Source: Streptomyces griseoflavus
Lineage (GTDB): Bacteria; Actinomycetota; Actinomycetes; Streptomycetales; Streptomycetaceae
Direction of reading: 5' to 3'
Length of the DNA: 64,000 nt
NCBI RefSeq assembly: GCF_014649995.1
Contig: NZ_BMUC01000001.1
Span: forward strand, 299,842 to 363,841
Of the stretch, positions 25,991 to 33,424 are shown one piece after another. The notes beneath the pieces were generated by a model, which worked only from the letters and a program-made list of their open reading frames with translations, did not search any database and was not told where the DNA came from. Each line of letters starts with the position of its first letter. Within the stretch, counting starts at the first letter, position 1. The position numbers were made by a program, and so were the translations under genes.

Positions 25991-27246
25991 GTGAGGTGCT
26001 CCCGGTTGTGGGCGACGAGTTCGTCGGTGAGGCGGTCGGCGTAGGCGTACTGGCCGATCAGGGGGTGGGCGAGCAGGGCGCGGAACACGCGGTCCCGGGA
26101 GCCGTCGAGGGCCGCCTCCAGCGCCAGGTCCTCGTAGGCGGTGACGTCGGCCATCAGGCCCGCGAAGAGGGGGTCGACCGGGGGGACGGGGAGCGGGCTC
26201 GCGCCCTTCGGGCCCACCGTCGCCTGGACCTCGACGACGGCGTCGTCGGGGAGGAAGGGGAGGGTGCCGTTGTTGAGGGTGTTGACCACCTGGTGCGGTG
26301 AGCCGGCGCCGCGGAGCAGGGCCGCCGCCAGGTCCACCGCTGCCTCCGAGTAGTAGGCGCCGCCGCGCTGGGACAGCAGGGCGGGCTTCTCGGCGAGGGC
26401 CGGGTCGGCGTACAGGGCCAGGAGGCGGCGTTCCATGTCGGCCACCTCGGCGGCCCGCGACGGTCCGGTGCGCTGTTCCCGTACGACCTCGTCGTGCGCG
26501 TAGAAGTAGCGCAGGTAGTAGGACGGGATCACGCCCAGGCGGTCCAGGAGGGGACGGGGGAGGCGGAGGTCGGCGGCGATCGTGTCGCCGTGGGCGGCGA
26601 GGAGGGCGGGGAGGACGTCCTCGCCGTCCGGGCCGCCCCGGCGCACCGCCGTCTCCCACGTGAGGTGGTTGAGTCCCACGTGGTCCAGGTGGATGCCGGC
26701 CGGGTCGGTGTCCAGGAGCGCCGCGAACTTGCGCTGGAGGCCGATGGCCACGTTGCACAGGCCCAGTGCCTTGTGGCCGGCCCGCAGCAGCGCCCGGGTG
26801 ACGATGCCCACGGGGTTGGTGAAGTCGATGATCCAGGCGTCCGGGTTGGCCCGGCGGACGCGGTCGGCGATGTCGAGGACGACCGGGACCGTGCGCAGCG
26901 CCTTGGCCAGGCCACCCGCGCCGGTGGTCTCCTGACCGACGCAGCCGCACTCCAGCGGCCAGGTCTCGTCCTGCTGCCGGGCCGCCTGACCGCCCACCCT
27001 GAGCTGGAGGAGGACCGCGTCCGCGCCGTCCACGGCGGCGTCCAGGTCGGCGGTCGTGGTGATCGTCCCGGGGTGGCCCTGGCGGGCGAAGATGCGGCGG
27101 GACAGGGCGCCGATCAGGTCGAGGCGGTCCGTCGCCGGGTCGGTGAGGACCAGCTCGGTGAGGGGGAGGGTGTCCCTCAGCCGGGCGAAGCCGTCGACGA
27201 GTTCGGGGGTGTAGGTCGAGCCTCCGCCGACCACGGTGAGTTTCAT
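25981..27246 (-). CDS. Family 4 glycoside hydrolase (6-phospho-beta-glucosidase type)
   Basis: 421 residues, full family length. GGGSTYTPE at 7-15 binds NAD, CNVAIG carries the metal-binding Cys, GLNHLTW the metal-binding His, and RGGAYYSEAA the catalytic Tyr. GH4 enzymes cleave glycosides by an oxidation-elimination mechanism with NAD and Mn2+, acting on 6-phosphorylated sugars. The CNVAIG form is that of phospho-beta-glucosidases or diacetylchitobiose-6-phosphate hydrolases. The sugar kinase gene downstream supports an amino-sugar or beta-disaccharide substrate. No PTS or ABC transporter gene is present in this operon. Confidence 0.88.
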   Translation of the reverse strand: MKLTVVGGGSTYTPELVDGFARLRDTLPLTELVLTDPATDRLDLIGALSRRIFARQGHPGTITTTADLDAAVDGADAVLLQLRVGGQAARQQDETWPLECGCVGQETTGAGGLAKALRTVPVVLDIADRVRRANPDAWIIDFTNPVGIVTRALLRAGHKALGLCNVAIGLQRKFAALLDTDPAGIHLDHVGLNHLTWETAVRRGGPDGEDVLPALLAAHGDTIAADLRLPRPLLDRLGVIPSYYLRYFYAHDEVVREQRTGPSRAAEVADMERRLLALYADPALAEKPALLSQRGGAYYSEAAVDLAAALLRGAGSPHQVVNTLNNGTLPFLPDDAVVEVQATVGPKGASPLPVPPVDPLFAGLMADVTAYEDLALEAALDGSRDRVFRALLAHPLIGQYAYADRLTDELVAHNREHLTWA

Positions 27247-27296
27247 GTCGTGTCCTGTGTTCCCTTCACTCCGGTGGGGGTGACGCCCTCGACGGG

Positions 27297-28526
27297 TCAG
27301 CGGGAGGTGTCGAAGACCTCGTCGCGGGTGGTCGCCAGCGCGCTCTCCAGCGCGCCGCGCAGCACGGGGTGTTCACGGACGCCGCCCACGACGAGACGGG
27401 GCCGGGGGGCGGCCAGTTCCTCCAGTTCGGCCTGGACCAGGGCGCGCAGCACCTCGCCGCCCGAGGTGAGGGCGGTGCCGCTCAGGACGACGAGTTCGGG
27501 GTCGAGGACGCAGACGAGGGAGGCGAGGCCGGTGGCCAGGCGGGTGGCGTAGTCGTGGAGCAGGCGGTGCGAGGGCTTGTCGTCGGGCGGGGACGCGGCG
27601 GCGCGTGCGAGGAGGGCGGCGGCCTGTTCGGCGTACGGGCCCGGCGGGATGTCCTCGATGCCCCGTTCGCGGGCGAGCCGGGGCACGGCCTGGGAGCCGG
27701 CCAGCTCCTGGAAGCCGCCGCTGTTGGCCCTGGCGACCTGGCGGACCAGGGGCGTGCCGGGCACCGGGAGGAAGCCCACCTCGCCCGCGCCGCCGGTCCA
27801 GCCCCGGTGCAGCCGGCCGCCCAGCACCAGGGCGGCGCCCAGGCCCTCCTCGTTCCACAGCAGGACGAAGTCGGTGTGGTCGCGGGCCGCGCCGAGACGC
27901 TGCTCGGCCAGGGCGACGAGGTTGACGTCGTTCTCGTACTCGAACGGCATCGGCAGCGCGGCGGCCAGTTCGTCGAGCAGCGTCGGGGAGTGCCAGCCGG
28001 GGAGGTGGGAGGCGTAGCGCAGCCGCCCCGTGTTCGGGTCGAAGGCGCCCGGTGTCCCTATGACCAGGCGGTGGATGTCGGAGCGGGACAGTCCCGCGGC
28101 CTTCACCGCGCCGTCCAGGGCGTCGGTGACCTGCTGGGCGACGGGGGCCGGGGAGCGGCGGCCGGGGGTGGGCAGCTCGTGCCGGCCGACCGTGCGGCCG
28201 GTGATGTCGGCGACGGCGGCGCGTATCCGCCGGGCGGTGACGTCCAGCCCGGCCACGTGGGCGGCGGCCGGGTTGACCTCGTACAGCTGGGCGCCGGGGC
28301 CGGGGCGGCCCTCGGTGGTGCCGGTGGCGAGGACCAGTCCGGCCGCCTCCAGGCGGGCCAGGAGCTGGGAGGCGGTCGGCTTGGACAGGCCGGTGAGCCT
28401 GCCGATCCGGGTGCGGGACAGCGGGCCGTGCTCCAGCAGGAGGTCCAGGGCGGTGCGGTCGTTCATGGCGCGCAGCACGCGCGGGGTGCCGGGCGGACCG
28501 GCGGTTCCTGCCATGAGGTGCGACAC
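27297..28526 (-). CDS. ROK-family transcriptional regulator
   Basis: 409 residues. An N-terminal winged helix-turn-helix (about 20-85: LSRTRIGRLTGLSKPTASQL) is followed by a ROK sugar-binding fold with GLDVTARRIRAAVADITG and EGLGAALVLGGRLHRG. The zinc motif CXCGXXGC of many ROK proteins is missing; GGFQELAGS stands in its place. It is the first gene of the operon with GH4 and the kinase, 50 bases upstream of GH4, and would repress it until a sugar or sugar phosphate binds. A 15-base palindrome lies 49 bases upstream of its start. The GTG start is kept because the ATG at 28514 has no ribosome site. Confidence 0.88.
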   Translation of the reverse strand: MSHLMAGTAGPPGTPRVLRAMNDRTALDLLLEHGPLSRTRIGRLTGLSKPTASQLLARLEAAGLVLATGTTEGRPGPGAQLYEVNPAAAHVAGLDVTARRIRAAVADITGRTVGRHELPTPGRRSPAPVAQQVTDALDGAVKAAGLSRSDIHRLVIGTPGAFDPNTGRLRYASHLPGWHSPTLLDELAAALPMPFEYENDVNLVALAEQRLGAARDHTDFVLLWNEEGLGAALVLGGRLHRGWTGGAGEVGFLPVPGTPLVRQVARANSGGFQELAGSQAVPRLARERGIEDIPPGPYAEQAAALLARAAASPPDDKPSHRLLHDYATRLATGLASLVCVLDPELVVLSGTALTSGGEVLRALVQAELEELAAPRPRLVVGGVREHPVLRGALESALATTRDEVFDTSR

Positions 28527-28574
28527 CTGCCCTTCGCCGCCGGTGCGGGACGGCCGTCCCGGAACGCGGACTGT

Positions 28575-28589
28575 CAGGAAAGTTTCCTG
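28575..28589. promoter_or_regulatory. Palindromic operator, probably for the ROK regulator
   Basis: CAGGAAAGTTTCCTG has 7-bp inverted arms (CAGGAAA/TTTCCTG) around one base. It lies in the upstream region of the ROK gene, next to a possible -10 (TACGTT on the minus strand near 28612). Gapped GGAAA/TTTCC palindromes are typical of ROK-family sites, so self-repression is likely. Confidence 0.65.
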
Positions 28590-28703
28590 TCGGACGGCCC
28601 CGACGGGGAGGAACGTAAGCCCGGCGCGGAGGGGGCGTCAAGGGAGGACGCGGAAAGGGCGGCACCCGGGACGTCCCGGATGCCGCCCCTGGGGTGCCGG
28701 CGT

Positions 28704-29789
28704 CTACTTGGTGATGTTCGGCGGGGGCAGCGGGGAGGCCGCCATCGACTGCGGGGAGATCGTGCTCGCGTAGGCGGACGGGGCCGCGACACCGGCCGTC
28801 GGATCGGCGGGCGGGGCGTCCTCCACGGCCGTGGCGCCGCCGACGATGCGGATGCCGTTGGCGTCGAAGGCGCGCTTGATGCGCCAGCGCAGCTCCCGCT
28901 CCACGGTCAGCGACTTGCCCGGCATGGTCTTCGCCGAGACGCGGACCACCATCGAGTCCAGCAGCACCGAGTCCAGGCCGAGCACCTCGACCGGGCTCCA
29001 CAGGAGCTCGTTCCACGGCTCCTCCTTGCTGGTCCGCTCGGCGACCTCGGTCAGCGTGTCCTTCACCCGGTCCAGGTCCTCGTCGGAACGGACCGTGACG
29101 TCCACGTTGGCGGTCGCCCAGCCCTGGGACAGGTTGCCGATGCGCTTGACCTCGCCGTTGCGGACGTACCAGATCTCCCCGCCGTCGCCGCGCAGCTTGG
29201 TCACCCGCAGCCCGACCTCGATCACCTCACCGGACGCCACGCCCGCGTCGACGGTGTCGCCGACGCCGTACTGGTCCTCCAGGATCATGAAGACGCCGGA
29301 GAGGAAGTCCGTCACCAGGTTGCGCGCGCCGAAACCGATCGCCACACCCGCGACACCGGCCGAGGCCAGCAGCGGCGCCAGATTGATCTGGAACGTGCCG
29401 AGGACCATCAGCGCGGCGGTTCCCATGATCAGGAACGACGCCACCGAGCGCAGCACCGAACCGATCGCCTGCGAGCGCTGCCGGCGCCGCTCGGCGTTGA
29501 CCAGCAGGCCGCCGAGCGCGGTGCCGTCCACCGCCTGGCCGGTGCGGGACATACGGTCGACCAGCTTGGTGATCGCCCGCCGCACCACCACCCTCAGCAC
29601 CACCGCGATCACCAGGATCAGCAGGACCCGGAGCCCGATCGCCAGCCATGTCGACCAGTTCTCCTCGACCCAGCCGGCGGCGTTGGTGGCGCTCTCGTGG
29701 GCGTCCTGGAGCGTGGGCACCCGCGGGGTCCCGGAATCCGAGGGTGTCGGCGACGGATCGGCGGCCGACAGGACGGCGGACAAGGACAC
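28704..29789 (-). CDS. MscS-family mechanosensitive ion channel
   Basis: 361 residues from GTG 29789, which has GGAGGT seven bases upstream; an earlier GTG at 29810 lacks one. Membrane segments near 45-70, 110-130 and 135-160, the last being the pore helix (LLASAGVAGVAIGFGARNLV) followed by the TDFLSGVFMILEDQYGVGD beta domain typical of MscS. It should open under membrane tension to release solutes after osmotic downshift. The N-terminal extracytoplasmic segment and the Pro/Ser-rich C-terminal tail are variable in the family. It is divergent from the HNH gene. Confidence 0.9.
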   Translation of the reverse strand: MSLSAVLSAADPSPTPSDSGTPRVPTLQDAHESATNAAGWVEENWSTWLAIGLRVLLILVIAVVLRVVVRRAITKLVDRMSRTGQAVDGTALGGLLVNAERRRQRSQAIGSVLRSVASFLIMGTAALMVLGTFQINLAPLLASAGVAGVAIGFGARNLVTDFLSGVFMILEDQYGVGDTVDAGVASGEVIEVGLRVTKLRGDGGEIWYVRNGEVKRIGNLSQGWATANVDVTVRSDEDLDRVKDTLTEVAERTSKEEPWNELLWSPVEVLGLDSVLLDSMVVRVSAKTMPGKSLTVERELRWRIKRAFDANGIRIVGGATAVEDAPPADPTAGVAAPSAYASTISPQSMAASPLPPPNITK

Positions 29790-30104
29790 GGCAGGTACCT
29801 CCAGGTGCACGATCTGCCCCCGCCGCGGCGGTCAAGTCCGGCAAGGTCACGATCGGGTCACCGGACGGGGCAGAACCACCACACTAACGGGGCATTGTGA
29901 AGGGATCGGCCCTCTCCGTGAAGAAGAGACCGTGCTCACCCGTGCTTGAACAGGCCATGATCCTGGGGATGCATCGGGGTGTGGTCGAAAACACTCCCAG
30001 CCCGTTACCGGGACATGGTGGCGCTTCCACCAGGCATGAGGAGAAACTGACTACGGATCGTCCCGGCGCGAGCCACGCGCCGCCGGCGTACAAGGAGGCC
30101 GTCC
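29790..30104. other. Intergenic region between divergent mscS and HNH genes
   Basis: No supported gene; short frames here lack ribosome sites. The stretch 29880-30060 is less GC-rich than the genes and should contain both promoters. TGGTGG/CCACCA (30016-30032) is a small inverted repeat upstream of the HNH gene. Confidence 0.5.
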
Positions 30105-30641
30105 GTGCCGCATGTCCTGGTCCTCAACGCGTCGTACGAGCCACTCGGCGTCGTACCGCTCCGCCGCGCGCTCGTGCTCGTCCTCGAGAACAAGGCAGTC
30201 TGCCTCGAGGAGACCGGCGCCTATCTGCACAGCGCGACCGTCACCGTCCCCGCACCCAGCGTGGTCCGGCTCAAGCGTTTCGTGCGGGTTCCCTACCGGG
30301 GGCCCGTTCCACTCACCCGGCGGGCGCTGTTCGCCCGTGACGGGGGCCGGTGCATGTACTGCGGTGGCGTCGCAACCAGCGTCGACCACGTGATCCCGCG
30401 CAGCCGAGGGGGCAAGCACGTCTGGGACAACGTCGTGGCGTCCTGCCGCCGCTGCAACCACGTGAAGGCCGACCGGCACCTGTTCGAGCTGGGCTGGCGC
30501 CTGCGTCACAAACCCGCCCCGCCCACCGGTCTGGCCTGGCGCATCATCGGCACCGGCCACCGCGACCCGCGCTGGCTGCCGTACCTCCAGCCGTACGGCG
30601 CGGAGGACGCGATGGCCCGGATCGACGGCATCTCGGCCTGA
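30105..30641 (+). CDS. HNH endonuclease family protein
   Basis: 178 residues. The core has two zinc-binding Cys pairs, CMYCGG and CRRCNH, around the catalytic SVDHVIPRSRGGKHVWDN stretch, the full HNH pattern of the McrA-like group. The N-terminal part (VLNASYEPLGVVPLRRALVL) is common in stand-alone actinobacterial and cyanobacterial HNH proteins encoded in chromosomal cores; the substrate is not known. GTG 30105 is preceded by AAGGAGG six bases upstream. No methyltransferase or phage genes lie nearby, so a restriction role is not indicated. Confidence 0.88.
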   Translation: MPHVLVLNASYEPLGVVPLRRALVLVLENKAVCLEETGAYLHSATVTVPAPSVVRLKRFVRVPYRGPVPLTRRALFARDGGRCMYCGGVATSVDHVIPRSRGGKHVWDNVVASCRRCNHVKADRHLFELGWRLRHKPAPPTGLAWRIIGTGHRDPRWLPYLQPYGAEDAMARIDGISA

Positions 30642-30673
30642 CCCCGGCCGTCCCGCGGGCGCCGCGGCGACAG

Positions 30674-30719
30674 CGGCCCGGCCCCGGGGAACCCCCGTTC
30701 CCCCGGGGGCGCCGGGCCG
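30674..30719. terminator. Bidirectional terminator between HNH and permease genes
   Basis: GGGGAAC (30686-30692) pairs with GTTCCCC (30697-30703) across a four-base loop, and the stem extends outwards through GGCCCGGCCCC against GGGGGCGCCGGGCC with one bulge. It lies between convergent genes. Confidence 0.7.
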
Positions 30720-30721
30720 GT

Positions 30722-32118
30722 TCAGGTGTGGCGCAGTTCCGCCGGGCGGACCGTGCGCCGCAGCAGGGGCAGGGCGGTGGCCGCGGCCAGCAGGCAGGTG
30801 CCGTAGACCGCGAGCGGGACCAGCAGGGCGGACCACGGCAGGAAGCCGGACGCGGTGACCGAGGAGTAGGCGACGCCGATCGCCAGGCCGCCGACACCGG
30901 CCGCCGACAGGGCCGGTGCGAGCGGCAGCGCGGTCTCCAGCAGCAGCGCCCGGTCGAGCACCGCCCGCGGCACCCCCGCGGCCACCTGCGCGGCCAGCCC
31001 CCTGCGACGGGAGGCGAGCGACTCGGCCGTGCCGACGGCGAGCGCGCACAGGGTGATCACCAGGCCCACCGCGATCGCGGCGGCGGTGAGGTTCAGTCCG
31101 GTCGTGTAGTACGAGACGCTCTCCGCGAGCCGGTGCCGGTCCTCGTGCAGCCCCTCGATCATGAAGTGCCGCACGCTCACGAATCCCGTGCCCACCACCG
31201 TCACCAGCAGGACGGCCGCGTGCGCGCGGGCCGCCGCCCACGGGTCGTCGCGCAGTCGCTCCGCGGCGATCAGCGTGGCCGCCGAGCGGGCCCGTCCCGC
31301 CAGCGCGCGGCCCACGGCACGGGACGTGGCCCCGGACAGCCACACCGAGCCCGCGCCCACCGCGAGAAGCGAGCCGAACACCGTCATCGGCATCTGCCAC
31401 GGGAACGCACCACGCGGGCCCGCCGGGGTGATGCTCGCCGCGACAGCGCCACCGTCGCCACCATCAGCAGCGACAGCAGGAACAGCCGTCCCGGCCCGCG
31501 CCCGCTACGGGCCGGACCGGCGCGGCGCACCCGGCCCAGCGGCGAGACCACGACCTGCCGCAGCGCGAGCACGCCCGCCGTCGTCCCCAGCACCGGCACG
31601 GCGACGGCGACCAGCGCGAGCACCACCCACGTGAGCACGGCGGGCCGCTCCCAGCTCTCCACCAGCACCAGCACCGTGACGACCGTCGCGGTCAGCGAGC
31701 CGAACAGACAGGCCGGCCCGGTCTCCAGCGCGGCGATCCGCCGTACCTGCCAGGGCGTCGCCCCCGCCAGCCGCAGCGCGGCCAGCCTCCGGTCGCGGTG
31801 CACGGCCCCGATCCGGGCGCACTGCCCGAGGAAGCCGAGCACCGGCACCAGGAGCAGCAGCAGGGCGAGGATCACCCCCGCGCGCGTACCGGGTTCGTCG
31901 AGCAGCCCCCCGGCGACGGAGAGGGAGTACTGGCCGCGCAGCGAGGCCAGCGCGCCGGCCGCCAGCGCGAACCCGGTGGCCAGCGCGGCCCCGGTCGCGG
32001 TGAGCGCGACCCGCCACCACTCGCGCCGGTCGGAGCCGCGGGTGAGCTGCCAGGCCAGCCGCAGATCGGAGAGGAGGGACGCGGTCACGCCGCCACCCCC
32101 TGCGGAGTCCGTCGTCAC
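30722..32118 (-). pseudogene. ABC transporter FtsX-type permease, split by a frameshift
   Basis: Two frames together make one permease. The upstream part runs from GTG 32118 (or GTG 32088) to a stop at 31384; the downstream part is 30722-31393. The upstream frame reads normally to LLMVATVALS and then turns into an Arg-rich tail, while the other frame, read back to about 31441, gives AASITPAGPRGAFPWQMPMT and joins smoothly into the second membrane block. One missing base near 31441/31442 explains this. Restored, it would be about 455-465 residues with four segments in the first half and a duplicated FtsX-type block in the second. Either the gene is broken or the base is a sequencing error. Confidence 0.78.
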
Positions 32119-32139
32119 GCCGCCACCCCCTGCGGAGTC
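32084..32139. repeat. Tandem duplication across the ATPase/permease junction
   Basis: A 26-base sequence (32084-32109) is repeated exactly at 32114-32139, a 30-base period. Each copy contains a GTGA (TGA stop with overlapping GTG on the minus strand), so both the end of the ATPase and the start of the permease are duplicated in frame. Confidence 0.85.
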
Positions 32140-32813
32140 GCGACGCCGTCGCACAGCCGCACTTCACGGTCGGCGTACGCCGCCACCTGCGCGTCGTGCG
32201 TGATCAGCAGCACCGCCGTGCCGGTCTCGCGGGCGGTGTGCACCAGGGCCGTCATCACCTGCTCGCCCGCCAGCGAGTCCAGCGCCCCCGTCGGCTCGTC
32301 CGCGAACACCACCCGGGGCCCGGTGACCAGTGCGCGGGCCAGCGCCACCCGCTGTGCCTGCCCTCCGCTCATCTCCCCCGGCCGCGACTCCTCCTGCCCG
32401 CGCACCCCGAACCGCTCCAGCCACTCCCCGGCCGCCGCCCGCGCCCCGGCACGGCCGGCGCCGGCCAGCATCAGCGGCAGTGCCACGTTGTCCGCCGCGG
32501 TCAGCTCCGGGATCAGCTGGCCGAACTGGAAGACCACCCCGAACTCGGTACGGCGCAGTTCGCTCAGCCGCTTCTCCGTCAGGTCCTCCAGCCGCTGCCC
32601 GGCGTACGTCACCGAGCCCGCGTCCGGACGGGTGATGCCGGAAAGGCAGTGCGCCAGCGTCGACTTGCCGCTTCCGCTGGGGCCGGTCACCGCGAGGATC
32701 TCCCCCGCGTCCAGTGTGACGGTGGCGCCCCGCAGCGCCTCGGTCCTGCCGTGCGCCTTGACCAGCCGGCGGCCCGTGAGCAGCGGTCCCGCCGCGTTGT
32801 CCCCGTTGTTCAT
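32115..32813 (-). CDS. ABC transporter ATP-binding protein (LolD/MacB type)
   Basis: 232 residues from ATG 32813. Walker A GPSGSGKST at about 44-52, Q-loop VVFQFGQ, signature MSGGQAQRVALARAL, Walker B VVFADEPTGALD, H-loop ITHD. It starts inside the end of padR (ATGA overlap) and its stop overlaps the permease GTG, so the three genes form one coupled unit in which a PadR protein controls an exporter. With the permease frameshifted, this ATPase may have no working partner. Confidence 0.88.
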   Translation of the reverse strand: MNNGDNAAGPLLTGRRLVKAHGRTEALRGATVTLDAGEILAVTGPSGSGKSTLAHCLSGITRPDAGSVTYAGQRLEDLTEKRLSELRRTEFGVVFQFGQLIPELTAADNVALPLMLAGAGRAGARAAAGEWLERFGVRGQEESRPGEMSGGQAQRVALARALVTGPRVVFADEPTGALDSLAGEQVMTALVHTARETGTAVLLITHDAQVAAYADREVRLCDGVATPQGVAA

Positions 32814-33343
32814 GCCGTGTCGACCTCCGCGGTCAGGGTGGTGAGCCGGGCCGCCGTCGTCGTCATCCAACGCAGGTCGGCATCCAGGTGGTTGAGGGCG
32901 AAGTCGGCCGAGAGCACGGTCGCCAGATCGGCGTCCCCCGCCGTCTTCACCGCGGTGAGCTCCCGCATCCGCTCCATGTGGGCGGCGCGCTGGGCGCGCA
33001 GGTACCCGGCGGGGTCGCCGTCGGACAGGATCGACACCACGACCTTGGCGAAGATCTCGTTGGTCACGAACGGCGCGGGCGGGGCGATCTCCCCGGCCCA
33101 CTGGGACAGTTCACGCGCGCCGTCGTCGGTGACGCGGTACACGGTCCGCTCGGGACCGCCGTCCGAGTCGGTGCCCCCGACCTCGGCGAGACCGTCCCGG
33201 ACCAGGCGCTGAAGGGTCGTGTAGACCTGCCCGTAGGCCAGCGGACGGGCCTGCGGGAAGCGTGCGTCGTGGCGTCGCTTGAGGTCGTAGCCGTGGCTGG
33301 GCCCCGAGGCGAGCAGGCCCAGCAGGATGTGGCGGGTGCTCAT
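32810..33343 (-). CDS. PadR-family transcriptional regulator
   Basis: 177 residues. The winged helix is N-terminal (ILLGLLASGPSHGYDLKRR, YGQVYTTLQRLVRDGLAEV) and the C-terminal half is the helical Vir domain that makes the dimer, with AQRAAHMERMRELTAVK. PadR proteins repress nearby efflux genes until a toxic ligand binds. It is the first gene of the exporter unit and has a double palindrome directly upstream of its start, so it very likely represses itself and the ABC genes. Confidence 0.9.
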   Translation of the reverse strand: MSTRHILLGLLASGPSHGYDLKRRHDARFPQARPLAYGQVYTTLQRLVRDGLAEVGGTDSDGGPERTVYRVTDDGARELSQWAGEIAPPAPFVTNEIFAKVVVSILSDGDPAGYLRAQRAAHMERMRELTAVKTAGDADLATVLSADFALNHLDADLRWMTTTAARLTTLTAEVDTA

Positions 33344-33353
33344 GCGCCTCAGT

Positions 33354-33373
33354 ATGTACTGAGTACATGTACT
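33354..33373. promoter_or_regulatory. PadR operator with overlapping palindromes
   Basis: ATGTACT-G-AGTACAT (33354-33368) is a perfect 7-bp inverted repeat, and AGTACATGTACT (33362-33373) is a second, perfect 12-base palindrome sharing one arm. ATGTAC/GTACAT arms are the known style of PadR sites. On the minus strand CATACT lies seven bases before the padR ATG and TTCACT 18 bases further upstream, so the site covers the likely promoter. Confidence 0.75.
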
Positions 33374-33424
33374 GAGTGAATAGCGGCAGCCGAAGTCGTC
33401 CGGATCCGGTACGTCGGGACGTGC

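Noticed and set aside
28527-28703. Search for a DasR site (TGGTCTAGACCA type) near the amino-sugar operon
   Set aside because: None visible here or upstream of the GH84 gene; the only strong palindrome is the ROK-style one.
29884-30093. Small leftward frame between mscS and the HNH gene
   Set aside because: No ribosome site, no recognisable features, and it covers the expected promoter and the HNH ribosome site.
30105-30641. HNH gene as part of a restriction or phage locus
   Set aside because: No methyltransferase, terminase or integrase genes nearby; neighbours are core genes.
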